Notes: generated by a model not told the origin, from the sequence alone. DNA of 64,000 nucleotides from Bermanella sp. WJH001 (GCF_030070105.1 NZ_JASJOO010000003.1:419155-483154), one strand, 5' to 3'; shown: positions 27,224-36,782, counted from the stretch's first letter. A program made the numbers and translations.

Positions 27224-28591
27224 ATGACATTATTAGAAAAAAATTGGCCTTTAAGTATTCGTGCCTTATTTATTGCCTTACTCATTTCCATTTTAGCCAG
27301 CACCATCTTAGGCTTACCCATTACCCGCTCGGCCATTGAACACCTAGAGCAGCAACAAGCTGACATGCGCCATACCCTTACGCGACAGGTGAGCCTGCAA
27401 GCCGCTGAAGCGATTTTTAGCCAAGATTTACTTAGCCTTAATGTCATTTTATCCACGCTTACCGAATACCCCAATATCCGCTTTGCTGCGGTCTATGACT
27501 TAAACAACCAAACCGTGGCCGAACAAGGCAATGCTGATGACAGCACCGGTATTCCCATGAGCATTCAATATCAAAACGAAGTGATCGGCCTACTTGAAGT
27601 GCGCTTAAACGATGAGCCTCTCAAGCAGCGCATCTGGCAGTTATATGGTTTATGGCTGGTATTGAGTTTACTTTTTTCTACCGTTTGCGCGGTTGTGGCT
27701 TGGTTCATTGGTCACCGTTTAGGGCTAAAACTTGAACAAAGTCGTTATGAACTTGAGCACCTTGGGACCATTAAACAGGTCACGCAACATCAAAACGGTG
27801 AATTTAAAGATTTCTCTGAGGCATTGGCCAAGCACCATCAACTGACCAACCAGCAAAAAAGCTTACATCAATCGTTAAGCCACTTTATGCAGCCCCAGTT
27901 ATTCCCCATTTGGCAAAACCGTAATTTAGTCATTGAAGAAGATTATCAAACCGGCGCCGTTTTGTTTTTCAAGTTGGCCAACCTTGAACAGGCCCAGCAA
28001 GATATGAACAAGTTAGAATTAGCCCAGCTGCTTGATCAACACTACGCCCTAATCAAACAAGCAGCCAAGCTTTATAACGGTACTGTGGTGAACTTTGAAG
28101 GCGATGGCGTCATGGTGTTATTTAACCAAGAGCAAAGTGATCAAAAACACTGTTTTCATGGGGTATGTACTGGCCTGTTAGCCCTTGGCCTGATTAAGGT
28201 TGCTAACCAAGCCCGAGTTAAAAACCAACAATGTTTGGTGGAATACAAACTAGCGCTGCATTGTGGCGACATACTAACGCGACGTTTTCCAAACACCGCT
28301 CAAGCCGATGCCTTTCCTTGGTTGGCAATGAACAACCAAACAGAAGCCTGCAACGGCGCGGCTTTATTATGTGAACACAGTGAAGCCGGTGGTTTATTAA
28401 TGAGTAAAACCTGTTTTGAACAAGGCCAACTAGCCAGCCAACTGACCCTCAACAAGCACCACAATCTGGTACAAGTAAACTTATCTGAGCCTGTTGTGTG
28501 TTACTGGGTTGAGTCTTTAAACCCCAATTATCAAGCATTGATCGAGCGCCAAATTGAACACATTGGTGCCCATTTCCCCAGCGCCCAATAA
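27224..28591 (+). CDS. Smp/AhpA-like membrane protein with degenerate class III cyclase domain
   Basis: A 455-residue protein counted from the ATG at 27224 (TTG 27107 or GTG 27113 would add an unsupported tail). It has two membrane segments (about residues 12-32 and 148-168) around a periplasmic sensor region with HTLTRQVSLQAAEAIF, as in the Smp/YtjB/AhpA family encoded divergently from serB. The C-terminal part (~245-400) resembles a class III nucleotide cyclase: the first metal Asp position reads FFKLANL (Asp lost), while NFEGDGVMVLF retains the second. It is therefore probably a non-catalytic or ligand-binding cyclase homologue. Confidence 0.78.
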   Translation: MTLLEKNWPLSIRALFIALLISILASTILGLPITRSAIEHLEQQQADMRHTLTRQVSLQAAEAIFSQDLLSLNVILSTLTEYPNIRFAAVYDLNNQTVAEQGNADDSTGIPMSIQYQNEVIGLLEVRLNDEPLKQRIWQLYGLWLVLSLLFSTVCAVVAWFIGHRLGLKLEQSRYELEHLGTIKQVTQHQNGEFKDFSEALAKHHQLTNQQKSLHQSLSHFMQPQLFPIWQNRNLVIEEDYQTGAVLFFKLANLEQAQQDMNKLELAQLLDQHYALIKQAAKLYNGTVVNFEGDGVMVLFNQEQSDQKHCFHGVCTGLLALGLIKVANQARVKNQQCLVEYKLALHCGDILTRRFPNTAQADAFPWLAMNNQTEACNGAALLCEHSEAGGLLMSKTCFEQGQLASQLTLNKHHNLVQVNLSEPVVCYWVESLNPNYQALIERQIEHIGAHFPSAQ

Positions 28592-28645
28592 GTATGTAAT
28601 TTTTAAAGACATTTCTTTAGGTTCCTCTATGACCTATGCTAAGAT

Positions 28646-28664
28646 GATAAGCATTCTCATATAG
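28646..28664. promoter_or_regulatory. Fur-like box upstream of fbpA
   Basis: The 19-mer starting GATAAGCATTCTCATA matches, on the minus strand, 12 of 19 consensus positions of the E. coli Fur box by my count (TATGAGAATGCTTATC). It lies 11-30 bases before the ATG of the iron-binding protein gene, where a bound repressor would block transcription. Confidence 0.6.
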
Positions 28665-28675
28665 GAATTAAATCA

Positions 28676-29674
28676 ATGCGCAATCTTATTCTCGTCGTTT
28701 GTTTAACCATAACGACCCAATTTTCATGGGCTGACAGCGTTAATATTTATTCTTTCCGTCAGCCATTTCTAATTGAGCCCATCCTAGAGCAGTTCACCAA
28801 AGAAACCGGTATCGAAACCAAGGTGGTATTTGCTAAAGACGGCCTCATTCAACGCTTAAAACGCGAAGGTAAACTCAGCCCTGCGGATGTGGTATTAACA
28901 TCTAACTTCTCAAAATTGCTTGAAGTTAAAGAAGAAGGTTTAACCCAAGCGTTTAACAGCGAGCTGATTAATCAGCGTATTCCGGCTCAGTTTCGTGACA
29001 GTGAACAACACTGGGTGGCGCTGACACAGCGTGTGCGCAACATTTATTCTTCTAAAGCTCGCCTAGGCAAAGTGAATATCAACTATGAAGACCTAGCCAA
29101 CAAAGAATACAAAGGCCGCATTTGTACTCGCTCAGGCAAGCACCCATACAATCTAGGTTTGATTGCATCACTTATCGTGCACAACGGTGAGGCCGCAACT
29201 GAGCAGTGGCTTAAAGATGTAAAAGCCAATCTTGCGCGTAAACCGCAAGGCAGTGACCGTGCACAAGTGCAAGCCATCAAAGAAGGTTTGTGCGATGTAT
29301 CGCTAGGTAACAGCTATTACTTTGGCAAAATGCTTGAAGACGAAGAGCAAGTTCACTGGGCAAATGCCGTTGAGTTGAATTTCCCGAACCAAGCAAACCG
29401 TGGCTCTCATATTAATGTAAGTGGTGCCGTAATCACGAAATACGCCCCTCATAAAACCCAAGCGCAAGCACTGCTAGAGTTCCTAAGCTCTGATAAAGCA
29501 CAGGCTATGTATGCGGAGCTCAACATGGAATACCCAGTAAAACCTGGGGTTGCACCTTCTAAGTTAGTGCAAAGTTGGGGGGAATTTAAAGCGGACCCTC
29601 TTGCCCTTGAGAAAGTAGCCGCTAAACGCAAAGATGCCTTACGCCTTGTAGATAAGGTTCAATTCGACCTATAA
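28676..29674 (+). CDS. fbpA: Ferric iron ABC transporter, periplasmic binding protein
   Basis: A 332-residue secreted protein (signal ends FSWA-D) of the FbpA/IdiA/FutA type. It starts with VNIYSFRQPFLIEPIL, the standard first strand and helix of this family, and contains the NSYYFGKM segment that provides the tandem tyrosines for Fe(III) coordination. Periplasmic Fe(III) is passed to the permease encoded next. A hairpin at 29697-29727 separates it from the permease gene and may lower downstream expression; a Fur-like box precedes it. Confidence 0.93.
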   Translation: MRNLILVVCLTITTQFSWADSVNIYSFRQPFLIEPILEQFTKETGIETKVVFAKDGLIQRLKREGKLSPADVVLTSNFSKLLEVKEEGLTQAFNSELINQRIPAQFRDSEQHWVALTQRVRNIYSSKARLGKVNINYEDLANKEYKGRICTRSGKHPYNLGLIASLIVHNGEAATEQWLKDVKANLARKPQGSDRAQVQAIKEGLCDVSLGNSYYFGKMLEDEEQVHWANAVELNFPNQANRGSHINVSGAVITKYAPHKTQAQALLEFLSSDKAQAMYAELNMEYPVKPGVAPSKLVQSWGEFKADPLALEKVAAKRKDALRLVDKVQFDL

Positions 29675-29696
29675 CTTTCTTTTGTACTGGTTAATA

Positions 29697-29731
29697 AACA
29701 TCTGCATGGATAAATCGTGCAGATGTTTTCC
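29697..29731 (+). terminator. Intergenic hairpin between fbpA and fbpB
   Basis: Stem AACATCTGCA (29697-29706) and TGCAGATGTT (29718-29727), followed by TTCC. A likely attenuator or 3' stabiliser that lets the binding protein be made in excess over the membrane components. Confidence 0.65.
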
Positions 29732-29763
29732 ACTTCTTATCTGCATCCCTTATAATCGCCGCC

Positions 29764-31395
29764 ATGGCCAAATCTCATAAAATATTACCAAGCATTAGCC
29801 TGAGTGTTTCACTGCTGATGTTTATCCCCATTCTCGCGCTGATCTATCAAGCGTTTTTCATTGCCGATGGTAACGATCATACCTTTGATAACATTTTAGA
29901 CAGCGTGCTGTGGCAGTACATCAAAAACAGTTTATTAGTGGTGGCCACTACTCTGATATTTGCTTGTTTATTTGCCATCGCCCCTGCTTGGTGGTGCGCT
30001 CGTTATGAATTCAAAGGTCGCCGCTTTTTACAGTGGGCCATGGTATTTCCGTTAGCCATTCCTGCGTATGTGAGCGCCTATATTTATACCAAAGCCTTGG
30101 ATTACCCTGGGCCGGTGCAAACGTCATTACGCCAGTGGTTTGATTGGCAAAGCCCTAACGATTATTGGTTTTTCGACATGCGCTCCATCACTGGTGGCAG
30201 CCTGATGTTGGCGCTGGCGCTTTACCCTTACATTTATTTATTGCTGCGTTATGGCTTTGCCAAACAAAGCGACCACCTTGATCACGCCGCTCGATTATTA
30301 GGGGCCAGTTCTCGTCAGGTATTTTTTAAAATTCGATTAGCCATGGCTCGCCCAGCATTGGCCATTGGCTGTACCCTGGTTGCTATGGAAGCATTAGCGG
30401 ATTTTGGCACCATGCATTTATTTGCCATTAGCACTTTAACAACGGCTATTTATGACAGCTGGCTGGTTTATGGCAGTTTATCCACAGCCGCTAAATTATC
30501 TTGTTTATTATTGATATTTATCGTCACCCTTTCACTGCTCGAACGCCGTCAACGCAAAGCACAAAAGCAGTATGAGTCCCGCGGCCAACAATTACTGCAA
30601 CGCAAAACCATTAGTGCTAAAAAAGCCATCGGCATTTGGCTTGCTTGCGGTAGCGTTTTGTTGCTGGGCTTTATGATTCCTGTGGCTTATTTATTGGATT
30701 TCACCTTCACCTATTTACAGCAAAATTGGCAACCTCAATTACTGCAACATAGCTTGCATACCTTTTTATTAGCCGCGGTTGCCGCCACCATTTGTATGGT
30801 CATTGCCATGATGCTCAATGCTCAATTGCGCCTGCGCCCAACTCGATTTAATCAAACCCAACTGAGTATTGCCTCTTTAGGTTATGCCATACCGGGTACA
30901 GTATTAGCCATTGCCGTGCTGATTCCACTGGGTGCATTAGATGTGGCCATTCATGATGTTATGACTTGGGCCAACATGGATAGCCTAGGGTTAATATTTT
31001 CAGGCACCAGCGTGGCATTATTATTTGCGTTTGTGCTGCGATTTTTAGCCATTGCCAATGGCAGTATTCACAGTGGTTATCAGCAAATCAGTCCGAATCT
31101 TGATTTGGCCGCTGCCAGTCTTGGTCAAAGCCATGGTGGTGTTTTCCGGTTTATTCATTTTCCGCTCATCCGACCTATGGCGCTCAGTGCTTTTTTATTG
31201 GTGTTTATCGAATGTGTGAAAGAACTGCCTGCCGCTATTTTATTGCGCCCTTTTGATTTTGAAACCCTATCCACTTACGTGTATCAACACGCTAGTGATG
31301 ATCAACTTGAGCACGGCGCATTGGCTGCGTTATTAATTATTATTGTTAGTCTATTACCGATCATACTGCTTAGCCGTACCCAGAGGATGTCATGA
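29764..31395 (+). CDS. fbpB: Ferric iron ABC transporter, fused double permease
   Basis: A 543-residue membrane protein made of two permease halves, with about 12 predicted membrane segments. Each half carries an EAA-type coupling loop: DHAARLLGASSRQVFFKIRLA near residue 175 and LDLAAASLGQSHGGVFRFIHFPL near 455. This arrangement is standard for FbpB/AfuB/SfuB iron permeases. Its stop overlaps the ATPase start by 4 bases (ATGA). Confidence 0.95.
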   Translation: MAKSHKILPSISLSVSLLMFIPILALIYQAFFIADGNDHTFDNILDSVLWQYIKNSLLVVATTLIFACLFAIAPAWWCARYEFKGRRFLQWAMVFPLAIPAYVSAYIYTKALDYPGPVQTSLRQWFDWQSPNDYWFFDMRSITGGSLMLALALYPYIYLLLRYGFAKQSDHLDHAARLLGASSRQVFFKIRLAMARPALAIGCTLVAMEALADFGTMHLFAISTLTTAIYDSWLVYGSLSTAAKLSCLLLIFIVTLSLLERRQRKAQKQYESRGQQLLQRKTISAKKAIGIWLACGSVLLLGFMIPVAYLLDFTFTYLQQNWQPQLLQHSLHTFLLAAVAATICMVIAMMLNAQLRLRPTRFNQTQLSIASLGYAIPGTVLAIAVLIPLGALDVAIHDVMTWANMDSLGLIFSGTSVALLFAFVLRFLAIANGSIHSGYQQISPNLDLAAASLGQSHGGVFRFIHFPLIRPMALSAFLLVFIECVKELPAAILLRPFDFETLSTYVYQHASDDQLEHGALAALLIIIVSLLPIILLSRTQRMS

Positions 31396-32393
31396 GCCAA
31401 CCTGCACTACACATTGAAAATCTGGCGGTAAAGCTGCAAGACAAATCTATTTTAGAAAACTTTTCGTTATCGTTAAACGAAGGGGATATCTTGTGTTTGC
31501 TTGGCCCTAGTGGCTGCGGCAAAACCACTGCGCTAAAAGCCATTGCCGGCTTAATGGATGCACAACAAGGCACCATTCATTTATTTGATCAGCTATTAAA
31601 AAAGAATAGCTATGAACGCCCGCCAGAAAAACGAGACATTGGTTTTATTTTTCAAGATTATGCCCTGTTTCCTCACATGAGTGTGGCTGAAAATATTGGC
31701 TTTTCATTATCCAACCTCTCCAAAGAAGCGAAACATATCCAAATTGAAGCGAGCCTAAATCTTGTGGACCTAACAGGGTTAGGAGATCGCTATCCCCATG
31801 AGCTTAGTGGCGGTCAACAACAACGCACTGCCGTTGCCCGTGCGCTCGCAAAACGCCCTAAGCTATTGTTGATGGATGAGCCATTTTCGAATATTGATAG
31901 CCAAGTTAAATACAAACTCATGGCACAAATGCGCGCGTTACTAAAGCAACACAATATCACCTGCATTTTTGTTACACACAGCAAACAAGAGGCTTTTAGC
32001 TTTGCTGATAAAACCGCAGTCTTAAATAACGGTCAAATAGAGCAAGTGGATCATACTCAAGTGATTTTTGAGCAGCCCATTAATCCATTTGTAGCTGAGT
32101 TTATGGAGTCGGGTAATTTAATTGAAGCGCAATTGATTCCGAGGGATTTATTTGCAACCTCCCAAACACTAGATGCGTCAGATAATTGGGTATTATTACG
32201 CGAGAATGGGTTTGCTTTATCACATGAGAAAGGTCTAACAGGGCTGGTGATTGATAGCTTGTATATCGGTCATCGCTATCGTAACCAAGTTAAATTTGAA
32301 GCGTTTACACTTTGGATTGAAACCCAAACCGCTTTAACACCCCATGAACATATTCAGGTGCAATATGTTCACGAAGCATTAACACTTAAATAA
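31392..32393 (+). CDS. fbpC: Ferric iron ABC transporter, ATP-binding subunit
   Basis: A 333-residue ABC ATPase: Walker A GPSGCGKTT (38-46), Q-loop FIFQDYALFPHMSV, signature LSGGQQQRTAVARALA, Walker B LLLMDEPF, and switch His in VTHSKQEA. A C-terminal ~100-residue TOBE-like regulatory domain follows, as in FbpC. Translationally coupled to fbpB. With fbpA and fbpB it forms a complete Fe(III) importer. Confidence 0.95.
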   Translation: MSQPALHIENLAVKLQDKSILENFSLSLNEGDILCLLGPSGCGKTTALKAIAGLMDAQQGTIHLFDQLLKKNSYERPPEKRDIGFIFQDYALFPHMSVAENIGFSLSNLSKEAKHIQIEASLNLVDLTGLGDRYPHELSGGQQQRTAVARALAKRPKLLLMDEPFSNIDSQVKYKLMAQMRALLKQHNITCIFVTHSKQEAFSFADKTAVLNNGQIEQVDHTQVIFEQPINPFVAEFMESGNLIEAQLIPRDLFATSQTLDASDNWVLLRENGFALSHEKGLTGLVIDSLYIGHRYRNQVKFEAFTLWIETQTALTPHEHIQVQYVHEALTLK

Positions 32394-32394
32394 A

Positions 32395-32640
32395 TTAAGC
32401 AGGCTGGGCAACTAACATCGCCAGCAATTTATCTTTTAAATTTAATCGCTGAACTTTTAACGAATCAAGATAGTCATCGGTTGTGGCCTGTGCACCACTT
32501 TCAAAACGATGGATATCTTTATCGACGTCATGGTATTCATTAAACAAACGATGGAAATGCATATCGCTAGACTTCAAATCGTGAATACGTTCTTTATGCT
32601 CAGGAAATTCATTTGCTAGGCTATGGTTTTCGATTGGCAT
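32395..32640 (-). CDS. YdcH/DUF465 family small protein
   Basis: An 81-residue helical protein with the family pattern HSLANEFPEHKERIHDLKSSDMHFHRLFNEYHDVDKDIHR and a C-terminal basic helix (LKVQRLNLKDKLLAML). The family forms short coiled coils and is widespread in proteobacteria without a settled function. It is convergent with fbpC, with a single base between the stops and no visible terminator. Confidence 0.9.
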   Translation of the reverse strand: MPIENHSLANEFPEHKERIHDLKSSDMHFHRLFNEYHDVDKDIHRFESGAQATTDDYLDSLKVQRLNLKDKLLAMLVAQPA

Positions 32641-32749
32641 GGCGCGTCCTTATTTATATTGAGTCACAGGATCATTCTAAAACTCAATAAACGCGCCCCC
32701 TTGATTTGCATCAAGGAAGCTTTAGTTAACCGAATAACCCGCGCCAAGA

Positions 32750-34813
32750 TTAAAACGTGTACGTCACACCTAAATTAATATTACGCCCAACCACCGGACT
32801 ATATTCTTTAAGATAGCTGACATGATTACGTCCAAACTCATCGGTTAAGTTATGAGCCTTTGCGTAAAACTCCACAGCAGACTTAGCCATAACCAGCGTA
32901 TATGCGCCATAAAGATTAAACACATAATAATCCGCCGTAGGGCTTTCGTTTTCGGCAACGTCATTTTGTTCAGCGTAATATTTAATATCACTGCTAAATT
33001 GCCAATGCCCTGCAAAATATTTCACGCCCGTAGTGCTTGTGATCGGCGGTGTACGAGGTAAGTTTTTATTATCGCCCTGTTTTAATTGCGCTTTAACAAC
33101 ATCCGCGCGCATAAACCATTGCCAATTTGGATTCAAATGATAATCCAATTGCCACTCGGCGCCACTAAACCATGCGTCTTTTTGTTCATGACGATAAACC
33201 GGATTGCCATGAAACGGATCCACCATGGCTTTCAGATCATTATAGATATAACCGTCAAAGTCATAATAATAAACTGCCGCCTGCATGCGATAGTCACGCC
33301 CGTCGTACAACCAGGTTAAATCTAAACTGTGGGCAGTTTCGAGATCTAACGCCGTATTGTCTAACTGAAAACTAAACGTCGCATGATGGTCACCATTCCA
33401 ATACATTTCATCGGCTGCGGGCGCTCGCTGTGAACGGGACACACTTAACCCCAGTTTGTGAGTATCAATACGCCAGGTCATGGCAGCACTTAACGAAGCC
33501 GAATCAAATGTCTTGTCGTCATAATAACTAGCCGCTTGGCGATATGACGGTCGAATTGAAACAGGGTCGGCTTTAATGGTGCGCTGATCATAACGGGCAC
33601 CTAGCTCTAACAAGCCCATTGCCCAATCACGTTCCATCACCCAAAACAAACCTAAGTCTTGTGTGTCGGTTAATGGCATAGGCGTATCATGAGAAAATTG
33701 AATGCCGTCTACCACATCGTTATTTAAGTTACTGCCTGCTTCACCGTTCCAACTTAGTTGGCTGTAGTTTGGAATATCAGGGCAGCCACTGTGATCATGA
33801 CAAAGCTCTAAGTTTTGTTTCGACCACTGTAACCCTAAGTTCGATTGCCAACCTGCGATGTTTGACCAACTCAATGTGGTTTTAAACTCGCTGGATGTTT
33901 TATCAAACAACCCCACTACAGTGTCATCAAAGGTTTCCCCATGTTCATAATCAATATGGGTAAATTGTGTTTTGATTTTTTCAACATACGGTAGCGAGTA
34001 CACAATGCTTTGTGCATCCAGCCTAAGCTGAGAGGGTTCAACCATTGCGCGATCATTATCTGGGTTGGGTACACCGTACTCATAATCCAACATAGAAACC
34101 GCTAAACCATGGGCGTTGCCATTCGTGTGAATATGATTCACACCTAAGTTTACCCCTTGGCTATCACTGCTGGTGTTATTAATGGTTTCACCATTACCTG
34201 CTTGAAAGTTTTCACTACTGCGAGCAAAACCATCTACATGCATCACCCAGCGCCCCTGGCCCACATCAAAGCTTGTGCTGAGATTGGTGCCCTCATTGGC
34301 GCTGCTAATAGAGCTTTGCACTCGACCTTGATAACCGTGCAACGGCACTTCATGAAAACGTGAGTCCGCCATGTTGATCACACCGCCCATGGCACCACTG
34401 CCAAAGCGTAATGTGTTCGGCCCATAAATCACCTCTAGCTGATCAGCATTTGCGGCATCGACCATAGGTGCATGGTCACTACTCATAGCAGATACATCGG
34501 CACTGTCGGTACCATTGATGGCCATTTTTACACGGTTACCACCTAAACCACGAATAACTGGCCGGCCAACACCGGCTCCAAAACTGGCATTAGCAATACC
34601 GGGCAAACCTTCCAATAGCTCACCAATGGTGTCACCGTTTTGCGCTTGCATCTCTTCTTTGCTGAGCACTCGCATAGGTTGCGCAACATCATCAAGCACT
34701 TGCCCTGATGCCGTGACTTTTACTTTATCCAATGCCACTTCTTCACTGGCGGCACTGGCACTGACAACCAGCGCAAGGCTGGCCGTCAGTAAGCGTAATA
34801 AATTAGTGTGCAT
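32750..34813 (-). CDS. znuD: TonB-dependent receptor, ZnuD-like (putative zinc)
   Basis: A 687-residue receptor with signal peptide, plug domain (MRVLSKEEMQAQNGDTIGELLEGLPGIANASFG) and barrel ending in VTYTF. An extracellular-loop-like segment contains CHDHSGCPD, resembling the Cys/His zinc-binding loop described for neisserial ZnuD. I take the ATG at 34813, behind CAGGTGA; a GTG at 34831 is also in frame. It overlaps the preceding metal-binding-type lipoprotein gene by 11 bases, a strong sign of coupled translation and shared substrate. Zinc is the best guess; other metals are possible. Confidence 0.82.
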   Translation of the reverse strand: MHTNLLRLLTASLALVVSASAASEEVALDKVKVTASGQVLDDVAQPMRVLSKEEMQAQNGDTIGELLEGLPGIANASFGAGVGRPVIRGLGGNRVKMAINGTDSADVSAMSSDHAPMVDAANADQLEVIYGPNTLRFGSGAMGGVINMADSRFHEVPLHGYQGRVQSSISSANEGTNLSTSFDVGQGRWVMHVDGFARSSENFQAGNGETINNTSSDSQGVNLGVNHIHTNGNAHGLAVSMLDYEYGVPNPDNDRAMVEPSQLRLDAQSIVYSLPYVEKIKTQFTHIDYEHGETFDDTVVGLFDKTSSEFKTTLSWSNIAGWQSNLGLQWSKQNLELCHDHSGCPDIPNYSQLSWNGEAGSNLNNDVVDGIQFSHDTPMPLTDTQDLGLFWVMERDWAMGLLELGARYDQRTIKADPVSIRPSYRQAASYYDDKTFDSASLSAAMTWRIDTHKLGLSVSRSQRAPAADEMYWNGDHHATFSFQLDNTALDLETAHSLDLTWLYDGRDYRMQAAVYYYDFDGYIYNDLKAMVDPFHGNPVYRHEQKDAWFSGAEWQLDYHLNPNWQWFMRADVVKAQLKQGDNKNLPRTPPITSTTGVKYFAGHWQFSSDIKYYAEQNDVAENESPTADYYVFNLYGAYTLVMAKSAVEFYAKAHNLTDEFGRNHVSYLKEYSPVVGRNINLGVTYTF

Positions 34814-36044
34814 GGTCACCTGCTTCTTCACCTACTTCATGAAAAATAACCATGCTCGCCACATCGCTGACACTTAAGTCAAAGCGTTCATGCACGTGGT
34901 ATCCATTTGCATTAGTGCTTGGTTCATCCACGTCAATCTCATACCCTTTTTGTGCCTTGTTATCGATTACTAATGCCATTTTAGCGGCACCGGCCATAAC
35001 AAAATCACCACAGCTTGAAGCGGCTGATTCATCGAGCGTGATGGATTTAAGCATCTCGGCTTCATGATTCAACACCACAAAGGTGCCTGCTGCACTGATG
35101 GCTAAAATATCTTGTGCGTCAGTGTCTAAAACAAGGTTACAAATATTTTGTGTAAATGCGTAAGTACCGGTATCTGAACTTTTAATCACTACAATGCTAG
35201 GGGTTGCACCACTTTCGTCTAATTCAACAATGGCATAGTTTTTAGTGTTTGGTTCAAAACCCACAATCACATGGCCTTGGGCGCGCCAAATGTAACTAGA
35301 ATCAGCCCCATCTAAATCGCTAAGATTTCCCGGCGTGAGTTCATGTTCCGTTTCACCTTCTTCAACCAGTAAGGTGACCGCGCCTTCCGTACAGCTGATG
35401 ATGATCAACTCACTCGTTTGTGCATGGCTGGTTGGATTAGCACAGGCAAAACTCAGTTCTTCGGTTGTGCCTTCAAACACCTTGGCATTGGTATCATCAA
35501 ATACCAGTTTCAAGTCGTGCACTTCATCTAAGATTAAGGCTGGATATACTTCATTAACAGACAGCCCAGAAGTGGATTCTGTGGCGGGAGTTTCGTTGGC
35601 TAGCTCATCATATTCAATAAATGTAGTATCCCCATCCACTAGAACAGCAAAGTGACCGCTTGTAGGCACCACGCTAATGTCAGTACCTGACAGGCTGTAT
35701 GCTAAAACATGGGCTTCTTCCTCGTGAGCGTCTCCGCTTTCTTCCCCTTCTTCATGCAAACCATGCACAAAGTTAACCGTGCTCGTACTTAATACCGCAG
35801 CGTAAGCGCCTGTTTCACTTAATATTAATTTTGTAGCGTTACCTGCAGCAGCATCGTCTAGTGCCTCTAATTCACCTTCTTCAAATAATGACAATGTTGA
35901 CGTATTGCTTTGTGAAACCAATACAGACGAGTCATGCTCATGTTCATCAGTGGTGTCACTGCTATTGTTATCGCTGCTACCACAACCGGTTAACGCCAAA
36001 GCAGCGATGCTTACCCACAGTAAGTTTTTGTTAAATGTTTTCAT
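34803..36044 (-). CDS. AztD-like metal-binding lipoprotein (predicted beta-propeller)
   Basis: A 413-residue lipoprotein (lipobox LALTGC, Cys21) rich in Asp, Glu and His. A DEHEHD cluster (33-38) follows the anchor; H94, H97, H107 and H112 lie in an acidic loop; C201 and C218 may pair; it ends GDHAH. The order of an acidic/His N-terminus, 'ETGAYAAVLSTSTVNFVHG', 'HVLAYSLSG', then 'GHFAVLVDGDTTFIEY' resembles AztD, a periplasmic zinc metallochaperone of propeller fold, but here it is membrane-anchored. Coupled to the ZnuD-like receptor by an 11-base overlap. The AztD relation is by eye and should be tested. Confidence 0.65.
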   Translation of the reverse strand: MKTFNKNLLWVSIAALALTGCGSSDNNSSDTTDEHEHDSSVLVSQSNTSTLSLFEEGELEALDDAAAGNATKLILSETGAYAAVLSTSTVNFVHGLHEEGEESGDAHEEEAHVLAYSLSGTDISVVPTSGHFAVLVDGDTTFIEYDELANETPATESTSGLSVNEVYPALILDEVHDLKLVFDDTNAKVFEGTTEELSFACANPTSHAQTSELIIISCTEGAVTLLVEEGETEHELTPGNLSDLDGADSSYIWRAQGHVIVGFEPNTKNYAIVELDESGATPSIVVIKSSDTGTYAFTQNICNLVLDTDAQDILAISAAGTFVVLNHEAEMLKSITLDESAASSCGDFVMAGAAKMALVIDNKAQKGYEIDVDEPSTNANGYHVHERFDLSVSDVASMVIFHEVGEEAGDHAH

Positions 36045-36195
36045 TTTGAATTCTCTAAATATTTCTTTTAATCACGCAACGCCCTGCTGACAACAGCAAA
36101 TCGACTATACGGCGTTACATTGCGGCTCACTTCCATGAGCCACACAAAAAACAGACGCAGCTAGGCTGGGTCTTGAATCAGTTATGTATTGGAAA

Positions 36196-36492
36196 TTAAA
36201 GAGATACTGGCGGGGCACGCGCTTGTTGCTTCTCAAGCTGAGATAACACCAAGGCAATAGGGTGGTAGGTTTGTTTTTCAATGGCTTGTTTAGCAATGAT
36301 GCAGCTAGAGCTCTGCTCAGGTAATACCGAGCTGCCATCCAATACAAACATCGGACAATCAACGGTATGATGGTGATCAACCAGCTGATCATGCACCAAC
36401 TGCAAGCTGCCACTGATCAAGATGACCAATGTCAACATAGAGGCAATTAAGCCATTATGTTTGCGCAAGCGCGGGTGCTGGATAAGTTTCAT
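36196..36492 (-). CDS. Small His-rich membrane-anchored protein, putative zinc operon member
   Basis: A ~98-residue protein with one N-terminal membrane segment (LIASMLTLVILISGSLQL) followed directly by HDQLVDHHHTVDCPMF, a His/Asp/Cys cluster able to bind metal, and a second Cys pair partner SSSC. ATGs at 36540 and 36504 are also in frame; none has a good ribosome site, so the start is uncertain. It precedes the AztD-like and ZnuD-like genes on the same strand (152-base gap), so it may be the first gene of that operon. I did not find a convincing Zur site. Confidence 0.6.
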   Translation of the reverse strand: MKLIQHPRLRKHNGLIASMLTLVILISGSLQLVHDQLVDHHHTVDCPMFVLDGSSVLPEQSSSCIIAKQAIEKQTYHPIALVLSQLEKQQARAPPVSL

Positions 36493-36782
36493 GGGCGCTA
36501 TCATACGATTTGTAACTATTGGCTTCAATCTGAATAACATTTTATATGTAAAAAGTTGTAGCTATGGTTTACCTATAAATAAAAAACATAACAAATGCTC
36601 ATGGCATAGAAAATACGATCTTCAAGTCACAACATACTGCTCACTCATAGCCAAATGATCTAACCATCATATTCACATGCAATAGTCTGTCTCACGTTTT
36701 ATGCTCACAGAGCATTTAAAATTATGCTTTACTCAGTCTCCCTTTTTTCATCTAAGCTTGGTTAATTTCTTAGAGTTTATTT

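Noticed and set aside
35335-35655. Plus-strand frame of 106 residues opposite the AztD-like gene
   Set aside because: It is antisense to a gene with a clear lipoprotein signal; its Ser/Val-rich composition is a typical shadow of acidic codons.
36105-36413. 102-residue minus-strand frame overlapping the His-rich membrane protein
   Set aside because: It runs in another frame over a better candidate and lacks a coherent domain or ribosome site.
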